NCBI GenBank assembly: GCA_010356995.1
Contig: ML996689.1
Coordinates: 1,571,979-1,635,978, forward strand
DNA: 64,000 nt
Direction: 5' to 3'
Source: Trichodelitschia bisporula
Lineage: Eukaryota > Ascomycota > Dothideomycetes > Phaeotrichales > Phaeotrichaceae
Shown here: positions 11,688 through 21,713 of the stretch, one piece after another
How positions within the stretch are numbered: position 1 is the first letter of the stretch
Layout: each line of letters opens with the position of its first letter
Notes under the pieces: generated by a model
Databases searched by the model: none
What the model saw: only the letters and a program-made list of their open reading frames with translations
Told to the model about the DNA's origin: nothing
Translations under genes and position numbers: made by a program

Positions 11688-13196
11688 CCCGGTGAAGGAT
11701 TCGAAGGATGCCGTCCGATAGGTGTTGAGGGTTGCGGCGAGGTTACACGGCAGCGGGTGAGCTTGGGGCGGGGGGCGGGTAGGGGGGTATAGCGAATTTA
11801 GATTCGCCTGGAGCGCGGAGAGGAGACGGTGAGGAACGTCGTTCACGGTTTAGAGACGCGCGTTTGTCCCAAAGCTTTCGAGGCAAGGACGGCGGGCGCG
11901 GTTCTCAACAAACAAGCAAAGAACGTAAGCCGACTCGAGCTAACGACCAAGCGCAGAACGCACACCGCGGACCGCACCCCGCTGCAGATATACCCTCCCC
12001 GCGCCCCCCGTCCCCGCACGCGGCCTCTGGCACTGAATACTCCGGAGCAGACGAAGCGGCGCCCAGCGAAGCGGCCCTGAAGCCGTAGCGCCAGCCTCAC
12101 ACCCGCTAATCCACGCCTTCCGCAGGGATGTGCCGCGCTCGTCTGCACGGCGCCTGGCCTCATACCCGACATGGCATAGATGGACTCGGCACTCGGTACC
12201 GAGAGGGAAGGGCGGATAAGACGCGAGCGGCGTCCCGAAGCGTGTACCTAATGCCAACGACTCTGATAAGTGCAATGAAGACGCCTTATGCGCGCGATCC
12301 AGCTGCGTGGTTGATGTAGGAGCAGGTAAGCCGGCTGCGGAGGAGACGAGCGGATGGCGAGTCAACAGTGTGAAATGACAATGCAGCGGGAGCGACGATC
12401 CGCTGCGCTGCGTCGTTGCTTCCCGCGCGAACTAATTAAGCAGCGGCGGCCCGCAGAACTAGCAGCGGATAAGACGCAGAACTGCAAACGGGGACGCTCA
12501 GCCTTATACCCTCGGGAGCATTCCCCTCACTCCCCTCGCCCTCGTCATCCCCCCCCTTTCTCACGCAAGCCCACCGCACTCCCGCCCGCGCTGTGCACCC
12601 GAACTACCCGCCCACACCTCACTGGCCAGCACCCTCGCGCCGCGCCGTAGCGGGGCCCCGCTGCATCGCTCGTGGGGGTGTCGCAAGCCAAGGAGGGGTA
12701 CGGGTGCGCTAAGGTTAACCTTATTGGCGCGGGGCGGGGAGCGGGGCACGCTGGTGGCGCCGCTGCGAAAGCGGCTGCTGCGGGGCACATCATTGGCGTG
12801 GTCATAGATATGCACCAACGGACGCGCTCTTTTGCTGGGCTTTAGGGTAGCGGGTTCGGGACTACTGGCCACTTCGCCTTGCTTCGCTGTCGTTTTGCCT
12901 TGCTCTCGCTGACGCTCGGGTTGGAATTAAGGCGGCGGCGCAGATGGCGGCGGCGCAAAAGGCGGCTGGGCACGACGTTGGGTTACCGCCTTGTGCATAC
13001 GGGTTTTCGGGCGTGAGCCGCTGGGCTGGGTCGGGGGGGGGGGAGGGGCTATTTGACGCGGGGTGTGCTCCGGTGCTTGCTTGACGCTTACGTTGCGGTT
13101 GTTTGAGAACTTACCTTACTGTTGTATTTGTCGTTGCTCGTACGGCGGCTTGGTTTGATTTTCGGCTTCTTGTAGACTGGACTTGATACCGTGAGA
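11688..13196. other. Intergenic, GC-rich, divergent promoter region
   Basis: This 1.5-kb stretch separates the divergent P450 and methyltransferase genes. It has G-rich and GGC-repeated patches near 12.9-13.05 kb. The frames are compositionally biased and show no motif. Shared upstream regulation of the two genes is possible but not shown. Confidence 0.5.
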
Positions 13197-14608
13197 ATGA
13201 GCAGCGCGCTAGCAAGTGAGGCTCGGAGACCTGAGGAGGACGAGGTGGAGCCAGGGAGCGGGCTGGAGGCGGAGGGCGCTCCGACGGGACAGGCTGAGAA
13301 CTTTATCGAGGCGGAGGAGGTGAGTGTGCTTATGGTGCGGGGTTGTGGCTGATGATGTAGCCGTTTGACGATGGAGACTCAGCCGTGGGCGACGACGATG
13401 GGTACACACCGCACCCTTTCCCCTCCTAGCATAGCTAACCTCCAAGCGCGAGCTACACCACAAGCCTGAAATCCGTAGTCACAGACTACATCGAGGAAAA
13501 CAAGCGGCGATACCACGCTGCGCGGGGATCCAGTAAGCCCTTCACCGCCCCCATCTCCACCCTCACCTAACTCCGCGAAGCCTACTTCCTGCCCAACGAT
13601 GAAGTCAGTATGCCCGGATACTGATGATCGCGGGATGGAGGCTGAAGTGCCAGGCCGAACTCGACCGCCTCGACCTCTTCCACCACTGCCTCACGCTGCG
13701 CGCCGGCGGGAAGCTGCACCTCGCGCCCATAGACCCTACGCCCGAGCGCATTCTCGACCTCGGGACGGGGACGGGGATTTGGGCTATTGAGATGGGTATG
13801 CGTCCCCCCTATCCTATCCTCCCTCCCGCTAACACTCGCCAGGCGACAAGTACCCTGATACGCGGGTAGGTATCCCTCGTCGTCCCCAACGGCACACCAG
13901 CTAAGCCCGCAGGTACTAGGGAATGACATCAGTGCCGTGCAGCCGGAGTTGTAAGCTTTCCCCCTAATATGGGGTAACAGAGGGAGTGCTAACCACCCCA
14001 GCGTCCCCCCAAACGTATCCTTCGAAATCGACGACTTCGAGCTCCCCTGGGCCTACTCCTCCAAATTCGACCTCATCCACGGACGCTACCTCGCGGGCTC
14101 CGTGCGCAACTGGCCGCGGCTCATCCAGCAAGCCTACAAGTAACGTCCCCCCCCCCCCCTAAACCCCTCCCCCCCTAACACCCCTAGGTTCCTCAAACCG
14201 GGCGGCTACATCGAAATGCAAGACTTCGACATGCACTTCTACACCACACACGGTGAATTCAAACCCGGCTGCCCGCTAGACAAATGGGCGCGAGCCGTCG
14301 CCTCCGGTGTCTCCGCCTTCGGCATGGACCCGCACCCAGGTCCTCAACTCAAAGGCTGGATGCAAGACGCCGGCTTCGTCGCCGTCAAAGACAATCTGTT
14401 GCCTATGCCGCTGGGCCCGTGGCCCAAGGATCGGCGGCTCAAGGAGGTGGGCACGCTGGATCTGATGCAGTTCCTGGATGGCTTGGAGGGTATTAGTTTG
14501 AGGGCGTTTACGCATACGCATAAATGGGAGCCGGAGGAGGTTAAGGTTTTTTTGGCGCTGGTGAGGAGGGAGATGCTTAATGTTAAGATGCAGGTGCAGC
14601 ATAACTAG
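13197..14608 (+). CDS. SAM-dependent methyltransferase (LaeA-type TAM domain)
   Basis: Nine exons: 13197-13319, 13361-13401, 13447-13532, 13581-13603, 13654-13795, 13843-13865, 13913-13950, 14002-14139 and 14188-14608. The eight introns are 41-51 nt and the product is 344 aa. The first 50 residues are acidic. The core follows the fungal class-I methyltransferase pattern: SYTTSLKS, an ENKRRYHA box, LPNDE then ELDRLDLFHH, motif I LDLGTGTGIWA, NDISAVQPEFVPPNV, FEIDDFELPW, and LKPGGYIEMQDFD. These conserved blocks fixed the choice of splice sites. Members range from the global secondary-metabolism regulator LaeA to small-molecule methyltransferases. This protein could be either; it is not close enough by eye to call LaeA itself. 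Intron density is unusually high for this window. Confidence 0.88.
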
Positions 14609-14856
14609 TAGGTTTTTTTCTGGATGAGTCGGGGAGGGGGGTTACTGACAGGCCTAGTCATATCGTGTATGGACAGAAGCCGTGGGATGCGAAGGACTGA
14701 GCGGGAGAGTGCTGGGTTGAGAAGCGGCGAAGCGCTTGAGAATCATACAGGAAGATGCTGGTGAAGGCATCGCTGCGATCTCGGAGATGGAGTCTAACGG
14801 TCATCTCTTAGCACTTCCTAGCAATTGCTTAGAGGAGCTCCCGATCCATGCGGCAG

Positions 14857-15015
14857 TGCTCCTTCCATGCCCACATCAGTATTGCTGTGCCAGGAAGGAA
14901 CAGGGTGAACATGATGTGATGTGCGCATGAGAGGAGGAAGGACAATAGGAGGTTACTCGGCAGCATCATGTATTTGGTCTCGAGCGCCTCTTCGTCTTTC
15001 ATCAAGCTCTTCACT
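14857..15015 (+). repeat. Dispersed repeat, copy A
   Basis: From about 14887 to 15015 this matches copy B (18934-19050) in direct orientation, including the block around ACATGATGTGATG, GCGCATGA and the run into TCTCGAG. The adjoining 25 bp (14857-14881) match copy B 18902-18926 at 24 of 25 bases, but in inverted orientation. No coding capacity. The flanking gap 14609-15206 holds no gene. Confidence 0.7.
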
Positions 15016-15206
15016 TGACACCGGAGCCATTGCATGTATCAGGCCTATGCTTCCATTAACCTCGACTGCTCGACTCTTCGTTACCCGCCCGTATGTGTGA
15101 GTTGATATATGCACCCGCTACCTGCCCTATGTGCCATGGAACCTCATCATGGTATCCCTTGTACGCCAAAGATGCGCCCCCGATCTAAATCCCCTCCTTC
15201 GGATAT

Positions 15207-16607
15207 CTACGCCGCTATCGCACCCGGCAACACGCCCTGCCCCACCGCCTCCCCGACCTGCTCCAGCGCCTCCACGAGTCTATCCCCCGCGCCCACCTCC
15301 TGGGTCCTCTCCTCAACCCTAACCTTCTTAACCGGCGCCTCTTCCTGTTCCGTGACCCTCTTGCCCACCCCCCTCCCCACGCCCAGCATCTCATCCACCT
15401 CCCTCGCCCTGGGCAGCAAATCCTCAAACCCAAACGCCTCCACAAGCTCCACATGACTCTTACACTTCGCAACATCGATATTCGCACCCCTCCCGCTCAA
15501 CAACTGGCTAACACTGAACTTCGTATTCCCCCATCTATTCTCCACCGCCAGCGCGGTCTTAACATACTCCCTCACAACCTCTTGCCACCCCGCCAGCCCG
15601 CACTCCGCAGCTGCCCTAAACACGGAAGGGTTCTTTTCCGCCGCTGTCGCGATCATCGCGCCGTCCGCGCCGTACTGAGTCGCCAGGGCCAAGCCTTCAT
15701 CCCTCGAGGTAACGTCCCCGTTAAGTAATATCGCGACGCCCGCCTCTTTGCACAGCCTTACTACGAGCGGGACCTGCTCCCTGATAGCGCGCTCGCGGGG
15801 CCTCATACTCGGCGTGCGACAATGCACCGTCAAGCCCGTGATCCCAGTCCGCACCAGCCGCCTCACCAACGCCTCTGTCCTTTCCGGTGTCTCCAGGACG
15901 CGAATCTTGACACTGATTCCGATCTCGAACTTGGTGCCTACTTCGGTGACGAGAGCCTCGAGGATAGAGCAGAGACGATCTGGGTCGCGCAGCAGCGCGG
16001 CGCCCATGCCTCCGCTTGTGGAAAAGGGTTTTGGGCATCCGGCGTTGAGGTCGATCCCCGCGACGTGCGGGGCTACGAGCGTGGCGGCGGCGACAGCGAG
16101 GGCGGGATTGGCGGAGCCGAGTTGGAAGATTAGCTTCTTGTGTTCGAGGCCCGGGTGCAGGCGGTAGAGGATTGATTCTTTAGGCGCGCCCGAGGGCGTG
16201 CGCGGGTTATTGGAGGGCAGGCGCGTGAGGATGTGGGTTTGTGTCCGGGAGCAGGGGCGGCTGGTGCACCCGATTAGGGAGCGGTCGATTGTTTCCGGGC
16301 CCCAGACGAGGTCGGCGCCGTATTTGAGGGAGAGAAGGCGCATGGGGAGTTCCCCGCTGCGGACCATGGGCGCGAGGACGATTTTGCGCCGGTAGTCGAC
16401 GCCGTTCTTTGGGATGGGGACATGGGGGGCGGAGAGCGGAGGTGCGGGGGAGGGTGAGGGTGCGGAGGACGTGGCTTCGCCGGTGGCGGCTGCGGCGACG
16501 GTGGAGGTGGTGGTGGAGCCGGGAGCTGCGCCCTCAGCAGCTGTACTCGTGCTTGTGCTCATCGTTGCGAAGCGGCGGAGGTGTCGCGTGAGTGGCCGGG
16601 TGAACAT
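15207..16607 (-). CDS. tRNA-dihydrouridine synthase 2 (Dus2/Smm1)
   Basis: A single-exon gene of about 466 aa. It should reduce U20 of tRNA to dihydrouridine using FMN and NADPH. Family marks are APMVRSGELPMR at the start of the TIM barrel, VWGPETIDRSLIGC, the active-site loop NAGCPKPFS with the catalytic cysteine, VHCRT, and LLNGDV. Residues 1-80 are Ser/Thr/Ala-rich. The first ATG begins MFTRPLTRHLRRFATM, which could be a mitochondrial presequence, with a second ATG at 16562 for a cytosolic form; this is inference. A TTG codon at 16664 is in frame but is not a credible start. The gene is divergent from the JmjC gene. Confidence 0.92.
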   Translation of the reverse strand: MFTRPLTRHLRRFATMSTSTSTAAEGAAPGSTTTSTVAAAATGEATSSAPSPSPAPPLSAPHVPIPKNGVDYRRKIVLAPMVRSGELPMRLLSLKYGADLVWGPETIDRSLIGCTSRPCSRTQTHILTRLPSNNPRTPSGAPKESILYRLHPGLEHKKLIFQLGSANPALAVAAATLVAPHVAGIDLNAGCPKPFSTSGGMGAALLRDPDRLCSILEALVTEVGTKFEIGISVKIRVLETPERTEALVRRLVRTGITGLTVHCRTPSMRPRERAIREQVPLVVRLCKEAGVAILLNGDVTSRDEGLALATQYGADGAMIATAAEKNPSVFRAAAECGLAGWQEVVREYVKTALAVENRWGNTKFSVSQLLSGRGANIDVAKCKSHVELVEAFGFEDLLPRAREVDEMLGVGRGVGKRVTEQEEAPVKKVRVEERTQEVGAGDRLVEALEQVGEAVGQGVLPGAIAA

Positions 16608-17094
16608 GTCATAGAGAAAGAGGTTGGGGAGCGGGGGCGTTTGTGGGGTGTTGTCGTCGGGCAAATTTTTGGCGGGAGGCTGGCACGTGATTATGCGGGG
16701 GTAGGGACGACGACATCTATATCAGGCAGGAGAATTCCGGGTTTGATGGAAGGATCGTGTCGAGTGTTTTCCTGCCCACGAGAAAGAGGGGGAAGTTGCC
16801 GTCTATGTGATGGGGTATTTAAAGGGGGAGGCCCCCGAGCGGACGGGGGATTCAGATTCAGGACATTCCACATCACCGCTACTTTGGACTCGGGATATCG
16901 TTACTTCGGCACGCGAGGCGAGTGCAGAGGGTGCAAGCCCTAACCATCGAAACGACGATTCTCACGGGACAGCAAAAGATAACTCCGAACGGAGCAGCAC
17001 AATAACATCAACACCAGCATCGCCGTCGCCCTCACTAGCGCCAACCGCGCCAATCTCATTACCTTCGCCATTCCCATCACCAGCCTCAACCGCC

Positions 17095-18636
17095 ATGACA
17101 ACCCCACCACCCACAGCACCACCCGCAGGACCTCCCACCGACATCCCCTCAACCCGCTCAACCCTCATCTTCCTCCTGACCAAGGCCCTCTCCACCCCCC
17201 GCCCCCCCTCAGACCCTCTCCTATCCCTCTCGCCCGCAACCCTCACCCTCCTCAAACGCGACCCAGAATCCGCCTCCAAAGCCGCATACTCCCAGCTCTA
17301 CGCCGCGTCATGGCGAAAAGTGAACCCATGCTGGCTACGCCTGTACACCGACGCAGCATGCCACGTCGCGCTCGCGCTGCTCAGGGCGCATCCACTCGAC
17401 TACATCGACCCCACGAACACTGACCCCACTACTTACGGGCGCGACGTGCTGACGCGCGTGATCCACGCCCTCGATCGCGTGGCCGTAATGACCGCCGCCC
17501 TGGGCCGCGAAACCCTCATCGCCGCCGTGATGGCCACGCTGCGCAACGCCCTCCCGCACCTCCCCTTCCCCGCGCCCTACACCGCGCCAGACCACTTCCC
17601 CACCTCCACCCTCCCGGCCCCGCAGGCACGCAGGCCCATCCCGCGCCTCCTGGATCCGGACCTGCCCACCTTCCAGTCCTATCTCACCCGCTCCGCCGCC
17701 GCGCACCCCGCCACCGGCGCCAGCCCTGTCCTAATCCCCCACGCGCTAACCCACTGGCCCGCGCTCCACCGCTGGCGCAACCCGCAATACTGGCTCGCGC
17801 TCACGCTCGGCGGGCGTCGGCTCGTGCCCGTGGAGCTGGGAAGGAGTTATGTAGACGACGGGTGGGGACAGACTGTCGTTGAGTTTGGCGCCTTTCTGGC
17901 GAGGGCGTTGAGGGATGCGGGGTGGGAGGGAATGGATGGAAAGGAGGAGGGCAAGGGGGTGGGGAGTGGGGCCCTGGACGACGCCCGCACGCCATACCTC
18001 GCGCAGCACGATCTCCTGCGCCAGATCGAACCGCTACGCGACGATGTGCTCATCCCGGATGCATGCTTTGCTTCGGTGCCGGGGCCGCGGGGTGCCGAGG
18101 CGGAGGCTAAGGACGATGACGGGGACGAGGATGGCGAGGCCCCGCTCCCCACGCTGAATACATGGCTCGGTCCGCCGGGGACGATTTCGCCGCTGCATTT
18201 CGATCCGCATCATAATATCCTGGCGCAAGTGGTGGGGAGTAAGTATCTGCGGCTTTACCCGCCGAGTGCGGGCAAGGCGTTGTATCCGCGCACGAAGGGA
18301 GTTGGGGGCGTGGATGTGGATGTGGATATGAGTAACACGGGGAGTGTGGATGTAGGGGAGGTTATGTGGGCGGTTGAGGGGAGGAGGGTTGTTTGGTGGG
18401 AGCCGCTTGGTGAGGAAGGAGATGGGGAGGAGGGTGAGGAGGGGGAGGATGGGGATGAGGACGAGCAGGCGCGCGCGAGGAGAAGGTTTAAGCAGAAGTT
18501 TCCGCTGTATGAGGACGACACGCCGTATATCGAGGGCGTACTGCGCGAGGGCGAGTGTCTGTTTATTCCCCGGGGTTGGTGGCATTATGTTGTTGCGCTG
18601 GGGGCGAGTTGTAGCGTGAGTTACTGGTGGGATTGA
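17095..18636 (+). CDS. JmjC/cupin-like 2-oxoglutarate dioxygenase (KDM8/JMJD5-like)
   Basis: A single exon of about 513 aa from the ATG at 17095. An N-terminal helical region is followed by the JmjC core: TWLGPPGTISPLHFDPHHN supplies the His-x-Asp iron ligands, GSKYLRLYPP follows, and FIPRGWWHYV supplies the distal histidine. This layout is that of JMJD5/KDM8 and related cupin_8 hydroxylases, which act on protein side chains; the target here is unknown. An Asp/Glu/Gly-rich insert lies between strands at about 18395-18480. The frame is open upstream to an ATG at 16810, which would add about 95 low-complexity residues; I chose the internal ATG because similarity to the family begins soon after it. 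The promoter is shared with DUS2. Confidence 0.88.
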   Translation: MTTPPPTAPPAGPPTDIPSTRSTLIFLLTKALSTPRPPSDPLLSLSPATLTLLKRDPESASKAAYSQLYAASWRKVNPCWLRLYTDAACHVALALLRAHPLDYIDPTNTDPTTYGRDVLTRVIHALDRVAVMTAALGRETLIAAVMATLRNALPHLPFPAPYTAPDHFPTSTLPAPQARRPIPRLLDPDLPTFQSYLTRSAAAHPATGASPVLIPHALTHWPALHRWRNPQYWLALTLGGRRLVPVELGRSYVDDGWGQTVVEFGAFLARALRDAGWEGMDGKEEGKGVGSGALDDARTPYLAQHDLLRQIEPLRDDVLIPDACFASVPGPRGAEAEAKDDDGDEDGEAPLPTLNTWLGPPGTISPLHFDPHHNILAQVVGSKYLRLYPPSAGKALYPRTKGVGGVDVDVDMSNTGSVDVGEVMWAVEGRRVVWWEPLGEEGDGEEGEEGEDGDEDEQARARRRFKQKFPLYEDDTPYIEGVLREGECLFIPRGWWHYVVALGASCSVSYWWD

Positions 18637-18647
18637 GGGGGGACCGA

Positions 18648-18755
18648 TGCCGGGTAATGGGTAGGCACCGGCCGGGATGAGGAGGTGCCGTGCCGGGTAA
18701 TTAGGCAGTGTCAGCCGGGTAACCTTAATCAGGAGGTTGCCGGTCGGGCAATCAG
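18648..18755. repeat. Degenerate tandem repeat after the JmjC gene
   Basis: Three to four imperfect copies of a roughly 30-bp GC-rich unit containing GCCGGGTAA and GGAGG follow the stop codon of the JmjC gene. No function is apparent. The rest of 18637-19578 holds dispersed-repeat copy B and no gene. Confidence 0.5.
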
Positions 18756-18901
18756 AAAAACAACATCACAACCGCGGGCCCGAATACACGACCGAAATGG
18801 GCCGAATAGCATAACGCCGGCTATTTTTTTAAGTTCGGTCCCGCTTGTTCTCCTCCCCTGCAGCCGAAAGCATACTCATGCGCAACGGAGGCGATTGGGG
18901 G

Positions 18902-19050
18902 TACTGATGTGGACATGGAAGGAGCATTATTATCATGTCAGGAAGGCGCATACTAAGGGACATGATGTAATGAGCGCATGATAGAAAGAAGGGGCAGAGG
19001 AGGATAGTTGGCATCGCGTATTTAAGTCTCGAGAGTCTCTTCCTCTCTTC
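18902..19050 (+). repeat. Dispersed repeat, copy B
   Basis: This matches copy A (14857-15015) and, in reverse orientation, copy C (21275-21425). Shared landmarks are GGAAGGAGCAT, a TATA-like TATTTAAG near the 3' side, and TCGAGAGTCT after it. The layout resembles a short promoter-bearing repeat such as an old solo LTR, but no diagnostic ends or target duplications were found, so the class is open. Confidence 0.65.
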
Positions 19051-19578
19051 CTCTGTTTATCTTCGACTTAAATCTTCAGTTTACACAGCTGCCGTTGCAC
19101 GGGTTAGCTTCGCTCCCATCAGGCGCCATGACTTTTTCGGGCTCGGGTAGCTCTCGGCCAACGGATCTTTCGAGAAACTTCGTGGCCGTGATACCCAGGC
19201 GTATTCGGGTTGCTCTAGTAAACACCATATCCTGCAGGTTCAGTGGCATTGCTTCCACTTGTGGCTTTCGTCCTAACCGGTGCGCCGTCCGGCCAATCGA
19301 CGAGGCCCACATCATGCAACGACCAGGCTGAGTCCCTGCTCCATGCAAGCCATCGACGACAGTCTTATTGGCATCTTGCATCTCTTGCGGGAGCACAAGT
19401 TTCAGCCTCGGGGCGCTGCTAGAGCCTGATTGACGACCGCGGCTTTTTTGGTTTTATCAGCTTGAACGCTCTCCCCTCTTCTGCATCCGGAAGCCTTCAT
19501 CGCACTGTTCATCAGAAAGCTCGTATTTGTTAGACTCAATCGCAAATGTCTTAGCTGCGAGCACAGACGGCTGCTTCT

Positions 19579-21195
19579 ATGGCGGGGTCCAACCTTGGAA
19601 CACCTGCGGTTCAGATGGTTGATGAGTTTGACAGCGAATTGGACAGTATGTCCAGCAGTTTGAACATTCGTGTCAAGCAACTAGAACTAATCTCTCCAGG
19701 CGATGCGGAAGATGTGCAGTTCATACGTGCCCGCGAGGTGCGGTTACGCTCAAAACTTTATCGGCCCTTCATCCCGCAACCACCGAGAGGAGCCGTTGGT
19801 CCTGGAACGGATGGCATTTTTCTCTGCCAACACTGTGGACATGAATCACAGTCCGATTCTGAATATGAGTTAGTTGCTGCACAATCTTTCAGAACTCTGC
19901 TGAATTGGTTCTCAAGTGATCACCTCGGCACACACCGTATATGCTTCGTGGACGGGTGCTCGAAGATATTCGATTCGTACGGCAATCTTACGGGGCATCT
20001 CAAGGCGACCCACAGGATCATCATCCGCAAGAAGTACTACACATGCCCCATGCCCCAATGTCAGCTTTTCGCGAGAGTCTGGCCGCGACTCGATATCTTT
20101 CAGTATCATGTCCGCCGCACGCATCGCTTTGAGGTCCCTACTACGGTGTTTCTGAAGTGAGTGTCGGATTGGACCCTTTTGAGAAAGACCATTGACGGAC
20201 AAACCAGCGCCGGCGGCCCGGAGGAGTCCGATGAGGAAGACATGAACTCAGTTCTTTCAATGTGAGTGCCTGAGTGGCTTCTCCTAAAAAAGAATATTGA
20301 CAGACAATGTAGCCCTCATCGAAACACGGATGATGTCCCCGTGAGGGCCAACAGCATAATCGACCCGCAAGCCACGCCTTTTTCCCATCCAAATGCACAA
20401 GATCCAGACGAACCACAAGTCACACCAGTGTCCCGTCCAAATGCACAATATCCAGCTGAGCCACAAGTCACGCCCGTGTCCCATCCAAACGCACACAATC
20501 CGGACGAACCACAAACTAGACCTATATCAAATTCCAGTACACATGATCCTGGCGGACCTCAAGTTGGGTCCGAGTCCAATCCAAGTGCACACGATCCAGA
20601 CGAGCCACCAATCCGGCCCTTGGCCAGTCCAAGTGCCCAAAATCAGTATGCAAATTACCGCCGCGCAGGGAAGTTTTTCCTGCTCCACACAGGAAAGCTT
20701 CACTTGCTAGCGGTAAAATATCTCGTTCGCACTGTACGTTCATTTCGACTCTGGCTACTCTCCTTACTAGAGAACCATGCAATGGGCAGCCTCACATTTT
20801 TCACCTCCCTGGGATGCTTCGCACTTCAATGCTGCGGGTTTTTTGTGAACACAGGCCAAGCCGCTGAATTACACAGAACATCCGACCCGGAGTTCTTCTT
20901 CGCCCTCGTAAATTGCTTATGGAACCTTCTTGGCTTCTACTACACAATAGCTCCTCTCATCCGACACCCTGCGTTCCGTTATAAGTTCCCATATGGGGGA
21001 TGGCTGGGGATGGCCTCTGGTATTGTCTGTACTATTTTGGGGCCGGTGGAGTGCCTTTTCATCTCAAATGCCCAGTGGTTTTCTTGCGCGGGAATGGCTT
21101 TTCAAGTGTATGCGATGCTAGAGCTGCTGGTTGTTATCGATATAGGCATGAAGAAACGCGCCAGACACGAAAGGGAACGCGAAGGGGAGGTTTGA
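19579..21195 (+). CDS. C2H2 zinc-finger / 16-residue repeat / four-helix membrane protein
   Basis: Exons 19579-19645, 19700-20156, 20208-20261 and 20313-21195 give 486 aa. Two C2H2 fingers lie at about residues 105-165: C-x4-C-x12-H-x4-H (CFVDGC ... HLKATH), then C-x4-C-x15-H-x4-H (CPMPQC ... HVRRTH). A linker with GGPEESDEEDMN leads into five and a half 16-residue repeats of the type DEPQVTPVSHPNAQDP. The last 150 residues hold four hydrophobic segments and a basic tail. Frame and donor/acceptor sites join all parts cleanly. Intron 1 (54 nt, donor GTATGT) keeps the frame, so retention adds 18 residues. I know no named family with this order. A membrane-tethered regulator is one guess; two fused genes is another. 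Confidence 0.7.
20362..20646 (+). repeat. Coding minisatellite, 48-bp unit
   Basis: Five full 48-bp units and one 45-bp leading unit run head to tail inside the preceding gene and encode the 16-residue repeat. Units near the 5' side are most alike; the last ones are more diverged. Units of 48 bp keep the frame, so copy number can change without breaking the protein. Confidence 0.85.
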
Positions 21196-21274
21196 ACCAG
21201 AACTCACAGCCAGTACGCAAGGAGGGCACAGACGATAGCCGGTGCGAAGTGAAGCGATGTGTAAATGACAAGGA

Positions 21275-21425
21275 AAAAAAGAGAGTCAAAAGACTCTCGA
21301 TGCTTAAATACACGATGGTGGCAAAGTCCTCCGTAGTTCATTCCTTCACTTGGTGACCACGTTACCGCATTACCCTTGGTTCTTACCCAGAGTGAAATGC
21401 TCCTTCCAACCTAAAGATACTGATA
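21275..21425 (-). repeat. Dispersed repeat, copy C
   Basis: Read on the minus strand this follows copy B: TGGAAGGAGCAT, then a diverged middle, then CATCG, GTATTTAAG and TCGAGAGTCT. A 7-bp hairpin GAGAGTC-AAAA-GACTCTC lies at 21281-21298. The copy sits just past the stop of the C2H2 gene and may supply its 3' end. The rest of 21196-21713 holds no gene. Confidence 0.55.
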
Positions 21426-21713
21426 CCTGACGATATTCGCCCCTTCCCGTAACTAACGGCCGCAGCTCCTTGCTCACCAAGTACCCCTTCCTCGTGCATG
21501 GCCACGCCTGCCACCTACAGAGTCAACGGGCGTGCGTGCTGTGGTTGATGTCAATCTTTGTTCCTGATGTTACTCCCTGTCAAAAGCTGGATAGACTGGC
21601 CTGCATCTACCCCACATGAGTAAGAACTGCACTGCTGCACTGGAAGCCCCACTCCATGCTCCTCCTAGAATCCCTCAAAACCCCCTCCGTCCTCAACCGC
21701 AGTCCTCACCAAC

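Noticed and set aside
11688-11846. 53-residue N-terminal extension of the P450
   Set aside because: It would place low-complexity sequence before the membrane anchor; the ATG at 11687 gives the normal length and anchor position.
12128-12872. Overlapping frames upstream of the methyltransferase
   Set aside because: Biased composition, no splice consistency and no motif on either strand.
2156-14608. Calling this block a secondary metabolite cluster
   Set aside because: No backbone enzyme is present. It is reported only as a weak inference.
16810-17094. Longer N-terminus of the JmjC protein
   Set aside because: Possible, but the added 95 residues are Ser/Pro/Thr-rich without similarity and would use up most of the promoter shared with DUS2.
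20157-20312. Split of the C2H2-membrane gene into two genes
   Set aside because: Both introns have matching GTGAGTG donors, GACGGAC/GACAGAC branch-like sites and consistent phase, so one gene is the simpler reading. Kept as an open question in the findings.
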